Notes: generated from the sequence alone by a model not told the origin. A DNA stretch of 64,000 bases from Acidovorax soli (GCF_014207955.1 NZ_JACHLK010000007.1:186001-250000), one strand, 5' to 3'; positions 45,262-58,887 are shown, numbered from the stretch's first letter. Numbers and translations: made by a program.

Positions 45262-47399
45262 AGCAAAAAAGTTTCGGAATGATGCGATTTTTCAATCGAG
45301 GCGTACTTCTTGCGACATCGGTTGCTGCGTCTTCACTGGCGTGGGCGCAAGGCTCCATTGAAAATATCTCGGGGGCCATGCAAGGTGGAGTCGAGATTGT
45401 CAGGATTGATTTTTCTGAACCGGTTGCAGCATTGCCGACGGGTTTTGTAACTCAGTCACCCGCACGCATTGCCTTGGACTTTCCTGATACGACCAGTTCC
45501 TTGGGAAAGTCTGCGGTTCAGATCAATCAGGGTAATATCCGCTCCGCCAACCTCGTTCAGGCTGCAGGACGGTCCCGGGTTGTCCTGAATCTGAAGCAGG
45601 CATCCTCCTATCGCACGGAACTTCAAGGTAAATCAGTGCTGGTTTACTTGGACACAACTGTCGCGCCCATGGCTGCTACTACCTCGCAGCCTGTGAGCTT
45701 TGCAGAAAGCACGAACAGTGAAGTGATGGCCATCAAGGACGTCGATTTTCGGCGCGGTGCTGATGGTTCCGGGAGAGTCGTCGTGACTCTTCCCAATAAC
45801 CAAGTGGGGGTGGATCTGCGGCCCGTTGGAAAAGGCTTGACGGTCGATTTCCTCAAATCCTCGCTGTCCGAGGGTTTGCGCAGGCGCCTGGATGTTACGG
45901 ATTTCGGCACGCCCGTTCAAATCATATCGACCACTCAGCAGGGCGAGCGGGTCCGCATGGTGATCGAGCCCGTGGGCGACTGGGAGCACAGTGCCTACCA
46001 AAGTGACAACCAGTTCGTGGTGGAAGTCCGCCAAAAGAAAGTGGATCTGACCAAGTTGACTCAAGGGCCCGGCTATAGCGGTGAAAAACTGTCGCTGAAC
46101 TTTCAGAACATCGAAGTTCGATCTCTCCTTCAGGTGATCGCCGACTTCACGAACTTCAATATTGTGACGTCTGATACTGTGACAGGAGCTTTGACGTTGC
46201 GGTTGAAGGATGTGCCCTGGGACCAAGCGCTGCAAATTATCATGGATGCCAAGGGCCTTGGAATGAAGAAGAACGGCTCAGTGCTCTGGATCGCCCCAAA
46301 AGACGAAATCGATGATCGAACAAAGAAAGATTTCGAGGCAGCGCTGGCGATTCAGAAGCTTGAACCTCTCCGTACCCAGGCATTTCAAATGAACTATGCC
46401 AAGGCGGTGGATATGGTGGTGCAGCTTTCGACCACCGCAGCTGGTGGTGGTGGTGGTACAACAAACCGTTTTTTGAGTGAGCGAGGTAGCGCCATTGCAG
46501 AACCACGCACTAATCAGTTGTTCGTGACTGATACTGCGGCCAAGTTGGAAGAGGTGCGTCAACTCCTCTTGACGCTGGATGTGGCAGTTCGCCAAGTAAT
46601 GATCGAAGCCCGGATTGTGGAAGCTTCCGATACGTTTGGACGCTCTCTTGGAGTGCGATTGGGTGCAACGGATCTTCGCGCATCCCGCGGTGGAGATGGT
46701 GGGTACTCATTGGGTACCAGTGGAAATCGCATCGGTTTTGGTACTAACTACAGCAACGCTGTCGCATCCACTTCTGCGGGCGGCGCAATTAATACAAATG
46801 GTAACTTTGTCAATCTGCCGGCTACGGCTCTTGGCGGTTACGATCCCTCCAGCTTTGCCATATCCATCTTCAACTCGGCTGCGAATCGCTTCTTGAATCT
46901 CGAGATCTCGGCTTTGGAGGCGGATGGCAAGGGTAAGATTGTTTCCAGCCCGCGGGTTGTTACGGCGGACCAAACCAAAGCCTCCATTGAGCAAGGTACG
47001 GAATTTCCATATCCTGTCACTGCGCCGAATGGTGGTACGGTGATTGCGTTCAAGAAGGCTGTACTTAAGCTGGAAGTGCTTCCTCAGATTACCCCTGAAG
47101 GGAATATCATTCTCGATCTTGATGTGAACAAAGACAGCCCCGGTGAAGTGTTGAACAACGTTCGGGCAATCAACACCAAGCATATCAAGACGCAGGTGCT
47201 GGTGGAAAATGGTGGAACTGTCGTGATTGGTGGTATCTTTGAGTTGTTCGAAGACAATACGGAGACCAAGGTTCCTGTACTGGGTGATATTCCAGGTGTT
47301 GGGAATTTGTTCAAAACGCGCACGAAATCAGCGAATAAGCAGGAAATGCTGATTTTCATTACGCCCAAAGTCATCACCGACCGTTCGGCATTCCGCTAA
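45258..47399 (+). CDS. pilQ: Type IV pilus secretin PilQ
   Basis: A 713-residue outer-membrane secretin. After a signal peptide (ending SLAWAQ) come AMIN domains (about 35-240), N0/N1 ring domains (LSLNFQNIEVRSLLQVIADFTNFNIV in pattern) and the C-terminal secretin beta barrel with VEIEARIVEASD-like QVMIEARIVEASDTFGR and VPVLGDIPGVGNLF. It is the pore for pilus extrusion and DNA uptake. Overlaps pilP by 4 bp. GC is about 52% in one 60-base line I counted (46381-46440). Confidence 0.96.
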   Translation: MKQKSFGMMRFFNRGVLLATSVAASSLAWAQGSIENISGAMQGGVEIVRIDFSEPVAALPTGFVTQSPARIALDFPDTTSSLGKSAVQINQGNIRSANLVQAAGRSRVVLNLKQASSYRTELQGKSVLVYLDTTVAPMAATTSQPVSFAESTNSEVMAIKDVDFRRGADGSGRVVVTLPNNQVGVDLRPVGKGLTVDFLKSSLSEGLRRRLDVTDFGTPVQIISTTQQGERVRMVIEPVGDWEHSAYQSDNQFVVEVRQKKVDLTKLTQGPGYSGEKLSLNFQNIEVRSLLQVIADFTNFNIVTSDTVTGALTLRLKDVPWDQALQIIMDAKGLGMKKNGSVLWIAPKDEIDDRTKKDFEAALAIQKLEPLRTQAFQMNYAKAVDMVVQLSTTAAGGGGGTTNRFLSERGSAIAEPRTNQLFVTDTAAKLEEVRQLLLTLDVAVRQVMIEARIVEASDTFGRSLGVRLGATDLRASRGGDGGYSLGTSGNRIGFGTNYSNAVASTSAGGAINTNGNFVNLPATALGGYDPSSFAISIFNSAANRFLNLEISALEADGKGKIVSSPRVVTADQTKASIEQGTEFPYPVTAPNGGTVIAFKKAVLKLEVLPQITPEGNIILDLDVNKDSPGEVLNNVRAINTKHIKTQVLVENGGTVVIGGIFELFEDNTETKVPVLGDIPGVGNLFKTRTKSANKQEMLIFITPKVITDRSAFR

Positions 47400-47422
47400 A
47401 GTTTTTTGAAATGGGAAAGAAA

Positions 47423-48919
47423 ATGAAGAAATTATGGAAAGCCCTTCTTCTGTCGTCTGCTGCGTTGCTGGCGGCATGTGGTGGTGGCGGGGGGAGCGGA
47501 GGAGAGTCCAACCTCCAGTATCGTATTACCTTGACAACTGCAAAATCGCAGCTGCCGATTAATATCGGAAATTACCCTGCCGGGGCTGGCGCTTTTGCTC
47601 CTTACACTACCACATTGTACGTGGACGCCCGAGTTGGCTCCAATCCAATTCCCGGTGGTGAAGAAATTTTCGGCTGCAATATCGTGCAAGGGTTGGACTC
47701 GGGCGCTTTGTACTACCTCGATGGAGATGATGAGCACGAGGACGAGGACGGAAACCAATTGCCGTTCCGGTCTGTGGTTCTGGGTGCGAATTCTGGCGGT
47801 GCGTCCTTTCACTTCCATGCTTCCAATCAAGCAGGTACAGCGCGCGTAGTGTGTTCAGTGACGGATCCTCGCGACAGGAAGGTGTACAGCGCGAGCGTGG
47901 ATATCGTGGTGGGTGCCGCAACCGGCAAAGTCGGCAGCGTGACGGGCATTGTGGATGCTCCGGGAGCGCTGTTGACGAGGGACACCAGCACGCGGCTGCC
48001 TTATCGAAATAGCATCGGCCTGCAAGCCTTTGTTATGGATGACGCCAATCAGCCCATCCCAACCCCTTCAGCGCCCAATTTGCAAGTCAGCATTCGGCCA
48101 ATCGGTCCAGCTGCTGTGGGAGCGCGCTTGATCCAGGGAAATCAGTCGGGTAGCGTGCTGCAAGTACGGACCATTGGCGGTGTGGGCTTGTTCTCGCTCT
48201 CCAGTGGCCTCAACACTGGCTCGATCGTCCTGGAATATGTCACGGACCGTTTTGATAATGACGTCACCAACGGTATTCAAGATCCGGTAACGGCGCTTGA
48301 GGCGGTTCCTGTCAACAATAGCGTGGCCCAGGCGCCGCTTTCGTTGCCGGACCTGGCAGACCAAGAGGCCGTGGTCGGTCTGCCTTTTGCCGCAGTGTTC
48401 CCTATCCAGGGCGGTGTAGCTCCTTATACATGGTCCGCCATCGCGTTGCCGAGCGGCCTTGCCATCAGCAACGATGGCATCGTCAGTGGCGTACCCCAAG
48501 GCCCAGGCTCTTACAGCGGGGTCATCACGGTGGTTGACGCACAGGGCACCAAGGTGTCGGGTAATGTGAAGTTCACGGTGGCTGCTGGCGCATCGGTGCC
48601 CAACCCTCTGACGGTGAACGGCTGTGTGAGCAATGGTACTGCTGTGTGCTCCTTGCCTGCGGGGAATGTCGGCGAAGCCTATCTGTACAGCCTGTCAGTG
48701 ACGGGCGGGAACGCAAGCGACCCAGTGGTATGGACCTTTGCTCCGGCTACCCTGCCAGCAGGTCTGAGAGGCAGCAGCACGGGTAACAATGGTGTGATCA
48801 GCGGTACCCCAACTGCATCGTGCAACGCCAGGTTCCTCGTGACGGCGACCCGTGGTTCTGTCACCGTGACCCAGCAGGTGGCTGTGCAGATCGGTGCCAA
48901 TACGGCGGCCTGCCCCTGA
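47423..48919 (+). CDS. Putative lipoprotein with Ig-like (He_PIG) repeats
   Basis: About 498 residues of unrecognised function. The signal sequence MKKLWKALLLSSAALLAAC ends in a lipobox, followed by a Gly-rich linker. An acidic stretch DGDDEHEDEDGNQ (near residue 105) may bind calcium. Two C-terminal repeats resemble putative-Ig (cadherin-like) domains: APYTWSAIALPSGLAISNDG..GVP and VVWTFAPATLPAGLRGS..GTP. It is probably anchored in the outer membrane. It follows pilQ by about 20 bp, where aroK is usual, and ends at a strong terminator, so it may be co-transcribed with pilMNOPQ. ATG 47423 is preferred because GGGAAAG precedes it; ATG 47411 is also in frame. Confidence 0.75.
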   Translation: MKKLWKALLLSSAALLAACGGGGGSGGESNLQYRITLTTAKSQLPINIGNYPAGAGAFAPYTTTLYVDARVGSNPIPGGEEIFGCNIVQGLDSGALYYLDGDDEHEDEDGNQLPFRSVVLGANSGGASFHFHASNQAGTARVVCSVTDPRDRKVYSASVDIVVGAATGKVGSVTGIVDAPGALLTRDTSTRLPYRNSIGLQAFVMDDANQPIPTPSAPNLQVSIRPIGPAAVGARLIQGNQSGSVLQVRTIGGVGLFSLSSGLNTGSIVLEYVTDRFDNDVTNGIQDPVTALEAVPVNNSVAQAPLSLPDLADQEAVVGLPFAAVFPIQGGVAPYTWSAIALPSGLAISNDGIVSGVPQGPGSYSGVITVVDAQGTKVSGNVKFTVAAGASVPNPLTVNGCVSNGTAVCSLPAGNVGEAYLYSLSVTGGNASDPVVWTFAPATLPAGLRGSSTGNNGVISGTPTASCNARFLVTATRGSVTVTQQVAVQIGANTAACP

Positions 48920-48992
48920 TGACCCCAGTCCAAGGGGCGCGTAGCGAGATTCGTAGCACTCGGATCTGCTAGGTTCCCTGCCGGAAGAATAG

Positions 48993-49025
48993 AAACCCCG
49001 TGGATTCAGGATCCACGGGGTTTTT
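48993..49025 (+). terminator. Intrinsic terminator after the pil operon and lipoprotein
   Basis: Perfect 13-bp stem AAACCCCGTGGAT/ATCCACGGGGTTT with a 5-base loop and a T run (49021-49025), 74 bp after the lipoprotein stop. Confidence 0.9.
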
Positions 49026-49091
49026 CTTTTGCCGCTTCACCGATGAAGTGCCCAGGCGAGGCGAGCGGCATTCTGCGTAAACTACGCATCT

Positions 49092-50243
49092 ATGCCTGAA
49101 ACTGCCGATCTGCTTCCCGCTTCTCGCCCTGCATCTTTTGCTGGCACCGCATCGCCCACAGTCTCCATTGATCTGGGCGACCGCAGCTACGGTATCGAAA
49201 TCGGCGCAGGCCTTCTCGATGGCCTGCAAGAGGATTTGGACCTTCCCCATGGCACGTCGGCCCTGATCGTCACCAACGACACCGTCGGTCCGCTGTACGG
49301 GGCCGCAGTAGCGGAGGCACTAGGCAAGCGCTACCCGGTAGTTCACACGGTGACCTTGCCCGATGGCGAAGAGTTCAAGGGGTGGGAGACCCTGCAGCGC
49401 ATCTTTGACGCCCTGCTGGCCCATGGCTGTGACCGCAAGGCCGTGCTGTTTGCGCTGGGGGGCGGTGTCATCGGCGACATGACGGGCTTTGCCGCTGCGA
49501 CCTACATGCGCGGCGTCCCCTTCGTGCAGATCCCCACCACCTTGCTGGCGCAGGTGGATTCGTCGGTCGGTGGCAAGACGGCCATCAACCACCCGCTGGG
49601 CAAGAACATGGTGGGCGCCTTCTACCAGCCGCGCCTGGTGGTGTGCGACTTGGCCACGCTCGATACCTTGAGTGCGCGGGAGATGAGTGCCGGCCTGGCG
49701 GAAGTGATCAAGTACGGCCCCATTGCCGACATGGAATTCATGGACTGGCTGGATGCCTCCATGGACGCTTTGCGCGCCCGCGATCGTGCGGCGCTCGCGC
49801 ATGCCGTGCGCCGCAGCTGCGAGATCAAGGCCTGGGTGGTGGGCCAGGACGAACGCGAAGGCGGCTTGCGCGCCATCCTGAATTTTGGCCACACCTTTGG
49901 CCATGCCATCGAAGCCGGCATGGGCTATGGCGTGTGGTTGCACGGTGAAGGCGTGGGCGCGGGCATGGTGATGGCCGCCGAGCTGTCGCGTCGCCTGGGT
50001 TTGGTGGACGATGCCTTCGTACAGCGCCTGGTGGCCCTCATCGAACGTGCCGGGCTGCCCACCAAGGGTCCGGTGATCGATGCTTCCGACAATGCCGGCC
50101 GCTACCTGGAGCTCATGCGCATCGACAAGAAGTCCGAAGCGGGGGAGATCCGCTTCGTGCTCATTGACGGTCCTGGAAAGGCCGTCGTCCGTGCCGCGCC
50201 CGACGCGCTGGTGCGCGAAGTGATCGACGCCTGCTGCGCTTAG
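49092..50243 (+). CDS. aroB: 3-dehydroquinate synthase
   Basis: Second enzyme of the shikimate pathway: DAHP to 3-dehydroquinate, NAD- and metal-dependent, 383 residues. Visible motifs include [67 protein letters not shown], and the metal His in [14 protein letters not shown] 15-20 residue Pro/Ala N-terminal extension precedes the domain. It is behind its own terminator-separated promoter. The usual upstream partner aroK (shikimate kinase) is absent here. Confidence 0.96.
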   Translation: MPETADLLPASRPASFAGTASPTVSIDLGDRSYGIEIGAGLLDGLQEDLDLPHGTSALIVTNDTVGPLYGAAVAEALGKRYPVVHTVTLPDGEEFKGWETLQRIFDALLAHGCDRKAVLFALGGGVIGDMTGFAAATYMRGVPFVQIPTTLLAQVDSSVGGKTAINHPLGKNMVGAFYQPRLVVCDLATLDTLSAREMSAGLAEVIKYGPIADMEFMDWLDASMDALRARDRAALAHAVRRSCEIKAWVVGQDEREGGLRAILNFGHTFGHAIEAGMGYGVWLHGEGVGAGMVMAAELSRRLGLVDDAFVQRLVALIERAGLPTKGPVIDASDNAGRYLELMRIDKKSEAGEIRFVLIDGPGKAVVRAAPDALVREVIDACCA

Positions 50244-50375
50244 CCGACAGGCGCAGCGGCGGATCGGGTGGCTGACTTTGCTGCCGCCTGCAGTGGCCGC
50301 CACGTTGCCAAGCGCCGGTCACCGTTCCCGGCCACAATGGAGTTCATCTGTTGAAGATCCACCACCGCGAGCCTG

Positions 50376-51551
50376 TTGTTGAACCCCAGATCCGACCTTG
50401 CTGCCTATGCCTGCCACCCTGCAGCCAGCAGGGGGCGGCGCCATCCTGAAACGCCCGCGCCCACCCGCTCGGAGTACCAGCGCGACCGGGACCGCATCGT
50501 GCATTCCACGGCGTTTCGGCGCCTGGTCTACAAGACCCAGGTCTTCCTGAACCACGAGGGGGATCTTTTTCGCACCCGCCTGACCCACTCGCTGGAAGTG
50601 GCCCAGCTCGGGCGTTCCATTGCACGCTCGCTGCGCATCGACGAGGACCTGGTCGAGGCCATCTCACTGGCCCATGACCTGGGCCACACCCCCTTCGGCC
50701 ACGCGGGCCAGGATGCGTTGCACGAATGCATGGCCGACCATGGCGGTTTCGAGCACAACCTGCAAAGCCTGCGGGTCGTTGATCGGCTCGAAGAGCGCTA
50801 CCCGCATTTCGACGGCCTGAACCTGACCTTCGAGACGCGCGAGGGCATTCTCAAGCATTGCTCGAAGGTCCATGCACAGCAGATCGAGGAGGCTGAGCCT
50901 GGCGGGGTGGGCGGGCGCTTCCTGCGCCGTGAACAGCCCAGCCTGGAGGCCCAGCTGTGCAATCTCGCCGACGAGATCGCCTACAACGCGCACGACATCG
51001 ATGACGGCGTGCGCTCGGGCCTCATCACCCTCGACCAGTTGCGCGAGGTGCCCCTTTTCGACGAATACCGCCATGCGGCCCAGGCGGCGCATCCCCACCT
51101 GAACGAGGTGGCCATGCACCGGCGCCTGCTGTACGAGGCGATCCGCCTCATGCTGAGTGCGCAGGTGTACGACGTGATCGACGCAACCTCGGCCGCCCTG
51201 GCGCGGGCCGCACCCGCCAGTGCCGATGCCGTGCGCCTGTCGGCGCCGCTGGTGTGCTTCAGCGAACCCATGCGCGAACAGTCGGTGGTGCTCAAGCGCT
51301 TTCTTTTCAAGAACCTGTACCGCCATGCCCAGGTGATGGAGACCACGGGCCGTGCCAAGCAGGTCGTGCGCGACCTCTTCACGGCCTACCTGCAGTCACC
51401 GCACGAGATGAAGCCAGCGTTTGCGCAGCAGGCCAGTGCCGGGGACATGGCGGTGAAGGCGCGCGCCATTGCCGATTTCATCGCCGGCATGACCGACCGG
51501 TTTGCCGTGCGCGAGCACCAGCGGCTGACGGGCCTGCGCCTGCTCGACTGA
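50376..51551 (+). CDS. dgt: Deoxyguanosinetriphosphate triphosphohydrolase-like protein
   Basis: A 391-residue HD-domain phosphohydrolase of the dGTPase family. The metal motif is seen as RLTHSLEVAQLGRSIA, AHDLGHTPFGHAGQDAL and NLADEIAYNAHDIDDG. Hydrolyses dNTPs to nucleoside plus triphosphate. No ATG or GTG gives a good N-terminus; the likely start is TTG 50376 or 50379, just before NPRSDLAAYACHPAASRGRR, which matches relatives from memory. Located 132 bp after aroB, the usual order. Confidence 0.92.
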   Translation: MLNPRSDLAAYACHPAASRGRRHPETPAPTRSEYQRDRDRIVHSTAFRRLVYKTQVFLNHEGDLFRTRLTHSLEVAQLGRSIARSLRIDEDLVEAISLAHDLGHTPFGHAGQDALHECMADHGGFEHNLQSLRVVDRLEERYPHFDGLNLTFETREGILKHCSKVHAQQIEEAEPGGVGGRFLRREQPSLEAQLCNLADEIAYNAHDIDDGVRSGLITLDQLREVPLFDEYRHAAQAAHPHLNEVAMHRRLLYEAIRLMLSAQVYDVIDATSAALARAAPASADAVRLSAPLVCFSEPMREQSVVLKRFLFKNLYRHAQVMETTGRAKQVVRDLFTAYLQSPHEMKPAFAQQASAGDMAVKARAIADFIAGMTDRFAVREHQRLTGLRLLD

Positions 51552-51626
51552 TCCGGGAGCCATGGTGTGGGCGGGGTGCCCGCTAAAATTGGGGCCCTTT
51601 CCCTTGTGCGCCAGCCGCACCTTTGC

Positions 51627-52232
51627 ATGAACTCCCAGCACCCCACGCCCGTCGCCTGCCTGCCCGCTGTCCGGGACACCGTGCAGTGGCTGGAGCGCGC
51701 CGTCATCGGCCTCAACCTATGCCCCTTTGCCAAGGGCGTGCACGCCAAGGGCCAGGTCCACTACGCGGTGAGTGATGCCACGGACCGCGCTCAGCTGCTG
51801 GAGGAACTTCGGGCTGAATTGCTGGCGCTGGCCGACATCGCGGCCGATGTGCGCGACACCACGCTGCTCGTCGTGCCCACCCCACTGCTGGCCGATTTTC
51901 TGGATTTCAATGACTTTTTGGGCGAGGCGGACGACCTGCTCGAAGCACTGGAGCTCGACGGCACGCTGCAGATCGCCAGTTTCCACCCCCAGTTCCAGTT
52001 CGCGGGGACGGGTGTGGACGAGGTGAGCAACTGCACCAACCGCTCCCCGTACCCCACGCTGCACCTGTTGCGCGAGGACAGCATCGACCGCGCTGTGGAG
52101 GTGTTCCCCGAGGCCGAGACGATCTACGAGCGCAACATCGAGGTGCTGGAGAAGCTGGGCCTGGAGGGTTGGCAGGCGCTCGGTGTCGGGCCGGGCTGTT
52201 CCGAGGGCAAGGCGGGCGGAGGTGCCGCATGA
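51627..52232 (+). CDS. DUF1415 family protein
   Basis: A 201-residue cytoplasmic protein of DUF1415. The conserved start is QWLERAVIGLNLCPFAKGV, with Cys in a CPFA context, and SFHPQFQFAG plus SNCTNRSPYPTLHLLREDSI. No catalytic role is known to me. Its ATG is taken at 51627. The stop overlaps the next methyltransferase gene by 4 bp, so the two are coupled and may act together on one substrate. Confidence 0.85.
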   Translation: MNSQHPTPVACLPAVRDTVQWLERAVIGLNLCPFAKGVHAKGQVHYAVSDATDRAQLLEELRAELLALADIAADVRDTTLLVVPTPLLADFLDFNDFLGEADDLLEALELDGTLQIASFHPQFQFAGTGVDEVSNCTNRSPYPTLHLLREDSIDRAVEVFPEAETIYERNIEVLEKLGLEGWQALGVGPGCSEGKAGGGAA

Positions 52233-53152
52233 ACGCACCCCGCAACCCCAGGGCGGCCGGCAAGCAGGCGGCCAAGGCGCCGGCTCCATCGCCTGCCGAG
52301 CAACTGGACCTGCGTCCCGGCCAGTCGCTGGAGCTGCTCAAGGAGCTGCACATCCTGACGCGCGAAGGGCGTATCAACCAGGACTCACGGCGCAAGCTCA
52401 AACAGGTCTACCACCTGTTCAACTTCATCGAGCCGCTGCTGGCCGAACTGTCCACCGATGGCCATGCTCCCAGCCTGGCGGACCACGGTGCCGGCAAGTC
52501 CTACCTGGGCTTCATTCTCTACGACCTGTACTTCAAGGCGCTGGGTCAGGGCCATATCTACGGCATCGAAACGCGCGGTGAGTTGGTTGCGCGCTCCCGT
52601 GCCCTGGCTGGGCAGTTGGGCTTTGCCCGCATGTCTTTCCTCAATCTGTCGGTGGCCGAATCGGCCGATGCCGCAGAGCTGCCCGCACAGATCGACGTGG
52701 TCACGGCCTTGCATGCCTGTGACACGGCCACGGACGATGCCATCGCCTTCGGCCTGCAAAAACGTGCCCGCGCCATGGTCCTGGTCCCCTGCTGCCAGGC
52801 CGAGATGGCCGCCTGCCTGCGCCAGGGCAAGGCATTGCAGCTGGCCCGCACGCCGCTGGCCGAGCTGTGGCGCCACCCCTTGCACACGCGCGAGCTGGGC
52901 AGCCAGGTCACCAATGTGCTGCGTTGCCTGTACCTGGAGGCCAGCGGCTACCAGGTCACCGTCACGGAGCTCGTGGGCTGGGAGCACAGCATGAAGAACG
53001 AGCTCATCATTGCGCGCTACACCGGCCAGAAGAAGCGCAGCGCTGCCGAGCGCCTGCGTGCCATCCTGCGCGAGATGGGGTTGGAACAGGCGATGGCCGC
53101 GCGCTTCGGGCTGCAGGCAGAGACTGCAGGCAACGCAAGCGCCGTGGTGTAG
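52229..53152 (+). CDS. SAM-dependent methyltransferase (Methyltransf_25/32-like)
   Basis: A 307-residue class I methyltransferase-like protein. Motif I is DHGAGKSYLGFILYDLYF, an Asp/Gly-rich loop similar to METTL25/GSTCD-type proteins, and ALHACDTATDDAIAFG with VLVPCCQAEM follow in motif IV-like positions. The paired Cys in PCCQ are typical of this group. The C-terminus is basic (GQKKRSAAERLRAI), consistent with RNA or a basic partner, but the substrate is unknown. ATG 52229 overlaps the DUF1415 stop. Confidence 0.85.
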   Translation: MNAPRNPRAAGKQAAKAPAPSPAEQLDLRPGQSLELLKELHILTREGRINQDSRRKLKQVYHLFNFIEPLLAELSTDGHAPSLADHGAGKSYLGFILYDLYFKALGQGHIYGIETRGELVARSRALAGQLGFARMSFLNLSVAESADAAELPAQIDVVTALHACDTATDDAIAFGLQKRARAMVLVPCCQAEMAACLRQGKALQLARTPLAELWRHPLHTRELGSQVTNVLRCLYLEASGYQVTVTELVGWEHSMKNELIIARYTGQKKRSAAERLRAILREMGLEQAMAARFGLQAETAGNASAVV

Positions 53153-53216
53153 TCCACCGCCAGCATCTGCTCCAGCGCGCAAGGCACTGCGTGCTGAAAG
53201 CCCCATGGGGAAATGA

Positions 53217-53229
53217 GGGACAGGTTTAT
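53217..53229. repeat. Upstream RAYT-associated tag
   Basis: GGGACAGGTTTAT, a short sequence I have often seen next to RAYT-type transposase genes. It lies 37 bp before the transposase start, in the spacer behind the methyltransferase gene. Confidence 0.45.
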
Positions 53230-53265
53230 CATGTCCTTTTTGTTTCTCGGCTCCACGCAACTCCC

Positions 53266-53976
53266 ATGGCCCGCTTGCCCCGCCTGACTCTGCCCGGCTA
53301 CCCGCACCACGTCATCCAGCGGGGCAACAACCGCCAGGCCATCTTTGTGGACCGGGCCGACTTCGAAGCCATGCTGGCCTTGCTCCACGAGCACTCTCGC
53401 AAGTTCGAGGTGGCTGTGCATGCCTACGTGCTCATGGACAACCACTTCCACCTGCTGGCTACGCCGTCCACGGCCGACGGCCTGCCGCAGATGATGCAGT
53501 CCATCGGCCGCAGCTATGTGCGCTACTTCAACGGCCGCCACGGCCGCACCGGTACCTTGTGGGAAGGGCGCTACCGCTCCACCGTGATAGAGGCGGAGCG
53601 TTACCTGCTCGCCTGCATGGCCTACATCGACCTGAACCCCGTGCGCGCCGGCATGGCTGCGCGCGCGGTGGATTACCCCTGGTCCAGCCACGCCCACTGG
53701 CTGGGCCTGCGCAGCGACCGGCTGCTCACCACCCATGCCCTGTACTGGGCGCTGGGCAACACACCGTTTGCGCGTGAGGCGGCCTATGCCGCACTGGTGC
53801 AGGTCGGCTTGGGCGAGAGGCAGCTCGACGCACTCACGCAATCGGCATTGAGCGGCTGGGCGCTGGGTGAGCCGGATTTCGTGGCCGACCTGCAAAAGCT
53901 CACGCCACGCCGCGTGAGCAAGGCCAAGCCAGGCCGGCCGCCAATGCCTGTGCTGTCGGATGAGCCTCCAGCCTGA
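53266..53976 (+). CDS. REP-associated tyrosine transposase (RAYT), IS200-like
   Basis: A 236-residue Y1-type single-strand transposase. The HUH-like motif is seen as YVLMDNHFHLLATP, and the tyrosine-containing helix as RSYVRYFNGRHGRTGTLWEGRYRSTVI, with the family start LPRLTLPGYPHHVIQRGNN. The C-terminal WSSHAHWLG region is characteristic of RAYTs, which are usually domesticated and linked to REP or REP-like palindromes rather than full insertion sequences. No terminal inverted repeats of an IS are seen. Coding looks intact. It is inserted between the methyltransferase gene and gltB. Confidence 0.92.
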   Translation: MARLPRLTLPGYPHHVIQRGNNRQAIFVDRADFEAMLALLHEHSRKFEVAVHAYVLMDNHFHLLATPSTADGLPQMMQSIGRSYVRYFNGRHGRTGTLWEGRYRSTVIEAERYLLACMAYIDLNPVRAGMAARAVDYPWSSHAHWLGLRSDRLLTTHALYWALGNTPFAREAAYAALVQVGLGERQLDALTQSALSGWALGEPDFVADLQKLTPRRVSKAKPGRPPMPVLSDEPPA

Positions 53977-54010
53977 GCCGACAGTTGGCTCTTGAGGCGG
54001 CAATGTGCAC

Positions 54011-54084
54011 CAATTTGATGTGTCCCCAATTAAATCCGACTTTTTCAGTTGGTTAATTTAATAAGAATCTGACCCCAATTAATA
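54011..54084. repeat. Downstream repeated tags near the RAYT gene
   Basis: AT-rich stretch with CCCCAATTAA twice (54024-54033 and 54073-54082). The first copy lies in a TGTCCCCAATTAA context, the second in TGACCCCAATTAA. On the minus strand these read GGGGACA... and GGGGTCA..., matching the style of RAYT-associated tags. It lies before the gltB promoter. Confidence 0.5.
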
Positions 54085-54087
54085 TGC

Positions 54088-54116
54088 TTGCCTTGCATGT
54101 TGCAATGCACTAATCT
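54088..54116 (+). promoter_or_regulatory. Candidate gltB promoter with palindromic spacer
   Basis: TTGCCT (54088-54093), 17-bp spacer, TAATCT (54111-54116). The spacer contains TGCATGTTGCAATGCA (54094-54109), with TGCAT/ATGCA inverted arms. It lies about 35 bp before the gltB ATG. Confidence 0.4.
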
Positions 54117-54150
54117 TGCGTTCCCTGCGAAAATTCATGAGGAGTGCGCC

Positions 54151-58887
<4,737 letters not shown>

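Noticed and set aside
53266-53976. A full insertion sequence
   Set aside because: Only the transposase and short tags are present. No terminal inverted repeats or target duplication, so I call it RAYT-type.
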